DNA of 5,298 nt from Alphaproteobacteria bacterium (lineage in GTDB: Bacteria; Pseudomonadota; Alphaproteobacteria; RF32; CAG-239): contig DPKR01000046.1 of the NCBI GenBank assembly GCA_003542415.1, positions 1 through 5,298 of the forward strand. Direction: 5' to 3'. Positions 5,005-5,298 of this stretch are shown piece after piece. Numbering within the stretch: the first letter of the stretch is position 1; the number at the start of each line of letters is the position of its first letter. Under the pieces are notes generated by a model. That model saw nothing but the letters and a program-made list of their open reading frames with translations. It searched no databases and was not told the origin of the DNA. A program made the translations under genes and the position numbers.

Positions 5005-5298
5005 ATTGGCTCTTTTATCAATTTTAATCGGCGTTGCTTTTTTGGGGGCATGTCACTTTAGTTATACTCAAGTTGACGAAGATATAACTCCCTTAACTGA
5101 AGTTACTGAAAAGACTGCTGCTAAAAATGCAGAATTTGATATGCCAATTGGTCCAAAAAATATTCGCACTCCTGATGGGGCAAATGCTTTGGATTTGGAA
5201 ACACCTTTGCGTTGCAATGTGAACTGGCAGACACAACAACTCATTTTAACTTTGCCGTTTAATAATACTGCTTTTAAGCTCCAATCTCTTCCGCCCTC
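4994..5298 (+). CDS. Putative lipoprotein of unknown function (3' end outside window)
   Basis: The frame runs from ATG 4994 to the right edge without a stop, giving 101 residues of the N-terminus. It starts with a signal peptide of the lipoprotein type: MRNK, a hydrophobic core (LALLSILIGVAFLGA) and the lipobox LGAC with Cys20. Signal peptidase II would cut before this Cys, which would be lipidated. The +2 residue is His, not Asp, so by the Lol rule of enterobacteria it would go to the outer membrane. The mature start is polar and acidic (HFSYTQVDEDITPLTEV), then a more structured part begins (LRCNVNWQTQQLILTLPFNN). A second Cys occurs at position 74. Its start overlaps the preceding gene by 11 bases with its own GGAG site. 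I could not match it to a named family; Dot/Icm or conjugation lipoproteins were considered without support. Confidence 0.85.
   Translation, partial: MRNKLALLSILIGVAFLGACHFSYTQVDEDITPLTEVTEKTAAKNAEFDMPIGPKNIRTPDGANALDLETPLRCNVNWQTQQLILTLPFNNTAFKLQSLPP

Noticed and set aside
4477..5298. Dot/Icm or IncI-type type IV secretion genes (small acidic protein plus lipoprotein)
   Set aside because: No recognisable DotC, DotD, IcmQ, IcmS or IcmW sequence patterns. The similarity is only in size and order, so I do not assign it.

Overview
This is an AT-rich window, roughly two-thirds A+T by eye, with five genes, all on the + strand, and no RNA genes, CRISPR array, transposase or integrase. The Shine-Dalgarno sites are strong (AAGAGG, GAGGA, AAGGAG, GGAG). 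The last gene encodes a protein with a lipoprotein signal peptide whose +2 residue is His, which fits export to the outer membrane of a Gram-negative cell. A low-GC, possibly host-associated proteobacterium is my guess. Nothing in the window proves it, and no gene is a reliable taxonomic marker.

Layout. (1) From the left edge to 1145 runs the C-terminal part of a larger protein of unknown function, with a few short YD/Rhs-like motifs. (2) From 1146 to 1379 is a 234-base spacer, very T-rich in its second half, with overlapping inverted repeats, a promoter candidate and a perfect 14-bp palindrome just before a ribosome binding site. (3) 1380-2357 encodes a transcription regulator with two helix-turn-helix domains in one chain and a C-terminal domain like the S24/LexA/CI family that seems to lack the catalytic Ser and Lys. 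A clear intrinsic terminator follows. (4) 2477-4414 has its own promoter and encodes a 645-residue protein with a small folded N-terminal domain, a coiled-coil candidate and a very long acidic disordered tail. The tail carries tandem 29-residue repeats built on DDEWEYVEEPV. (5) 4477-5004 encodes a 175-residue helical protein, also with an acidic tail. (6) From 4994 to the right edge is the start of a lipoprotein gene that overlaps gene 5 by 11 bases.

How the genes may work together. Genes 4 to 6 are consecutive, no terminator is seen between them, and the last two overlap, so they are probably co-expressed. Two of them pair a helical N-terminal domain with an acidic tail and share a short amphipathic motif in that tail. 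I infer that they act together, perhaps with the lipoprotein at the envelope, but no known family could be named. The regulator is a separate transcription unit and probably controls itself and perhaps its neighbours. The best candidates for something undescribed are the WEYV-repeat protein with its partner gene, and the tandem-HTH regulator that appears not to cleave itself.
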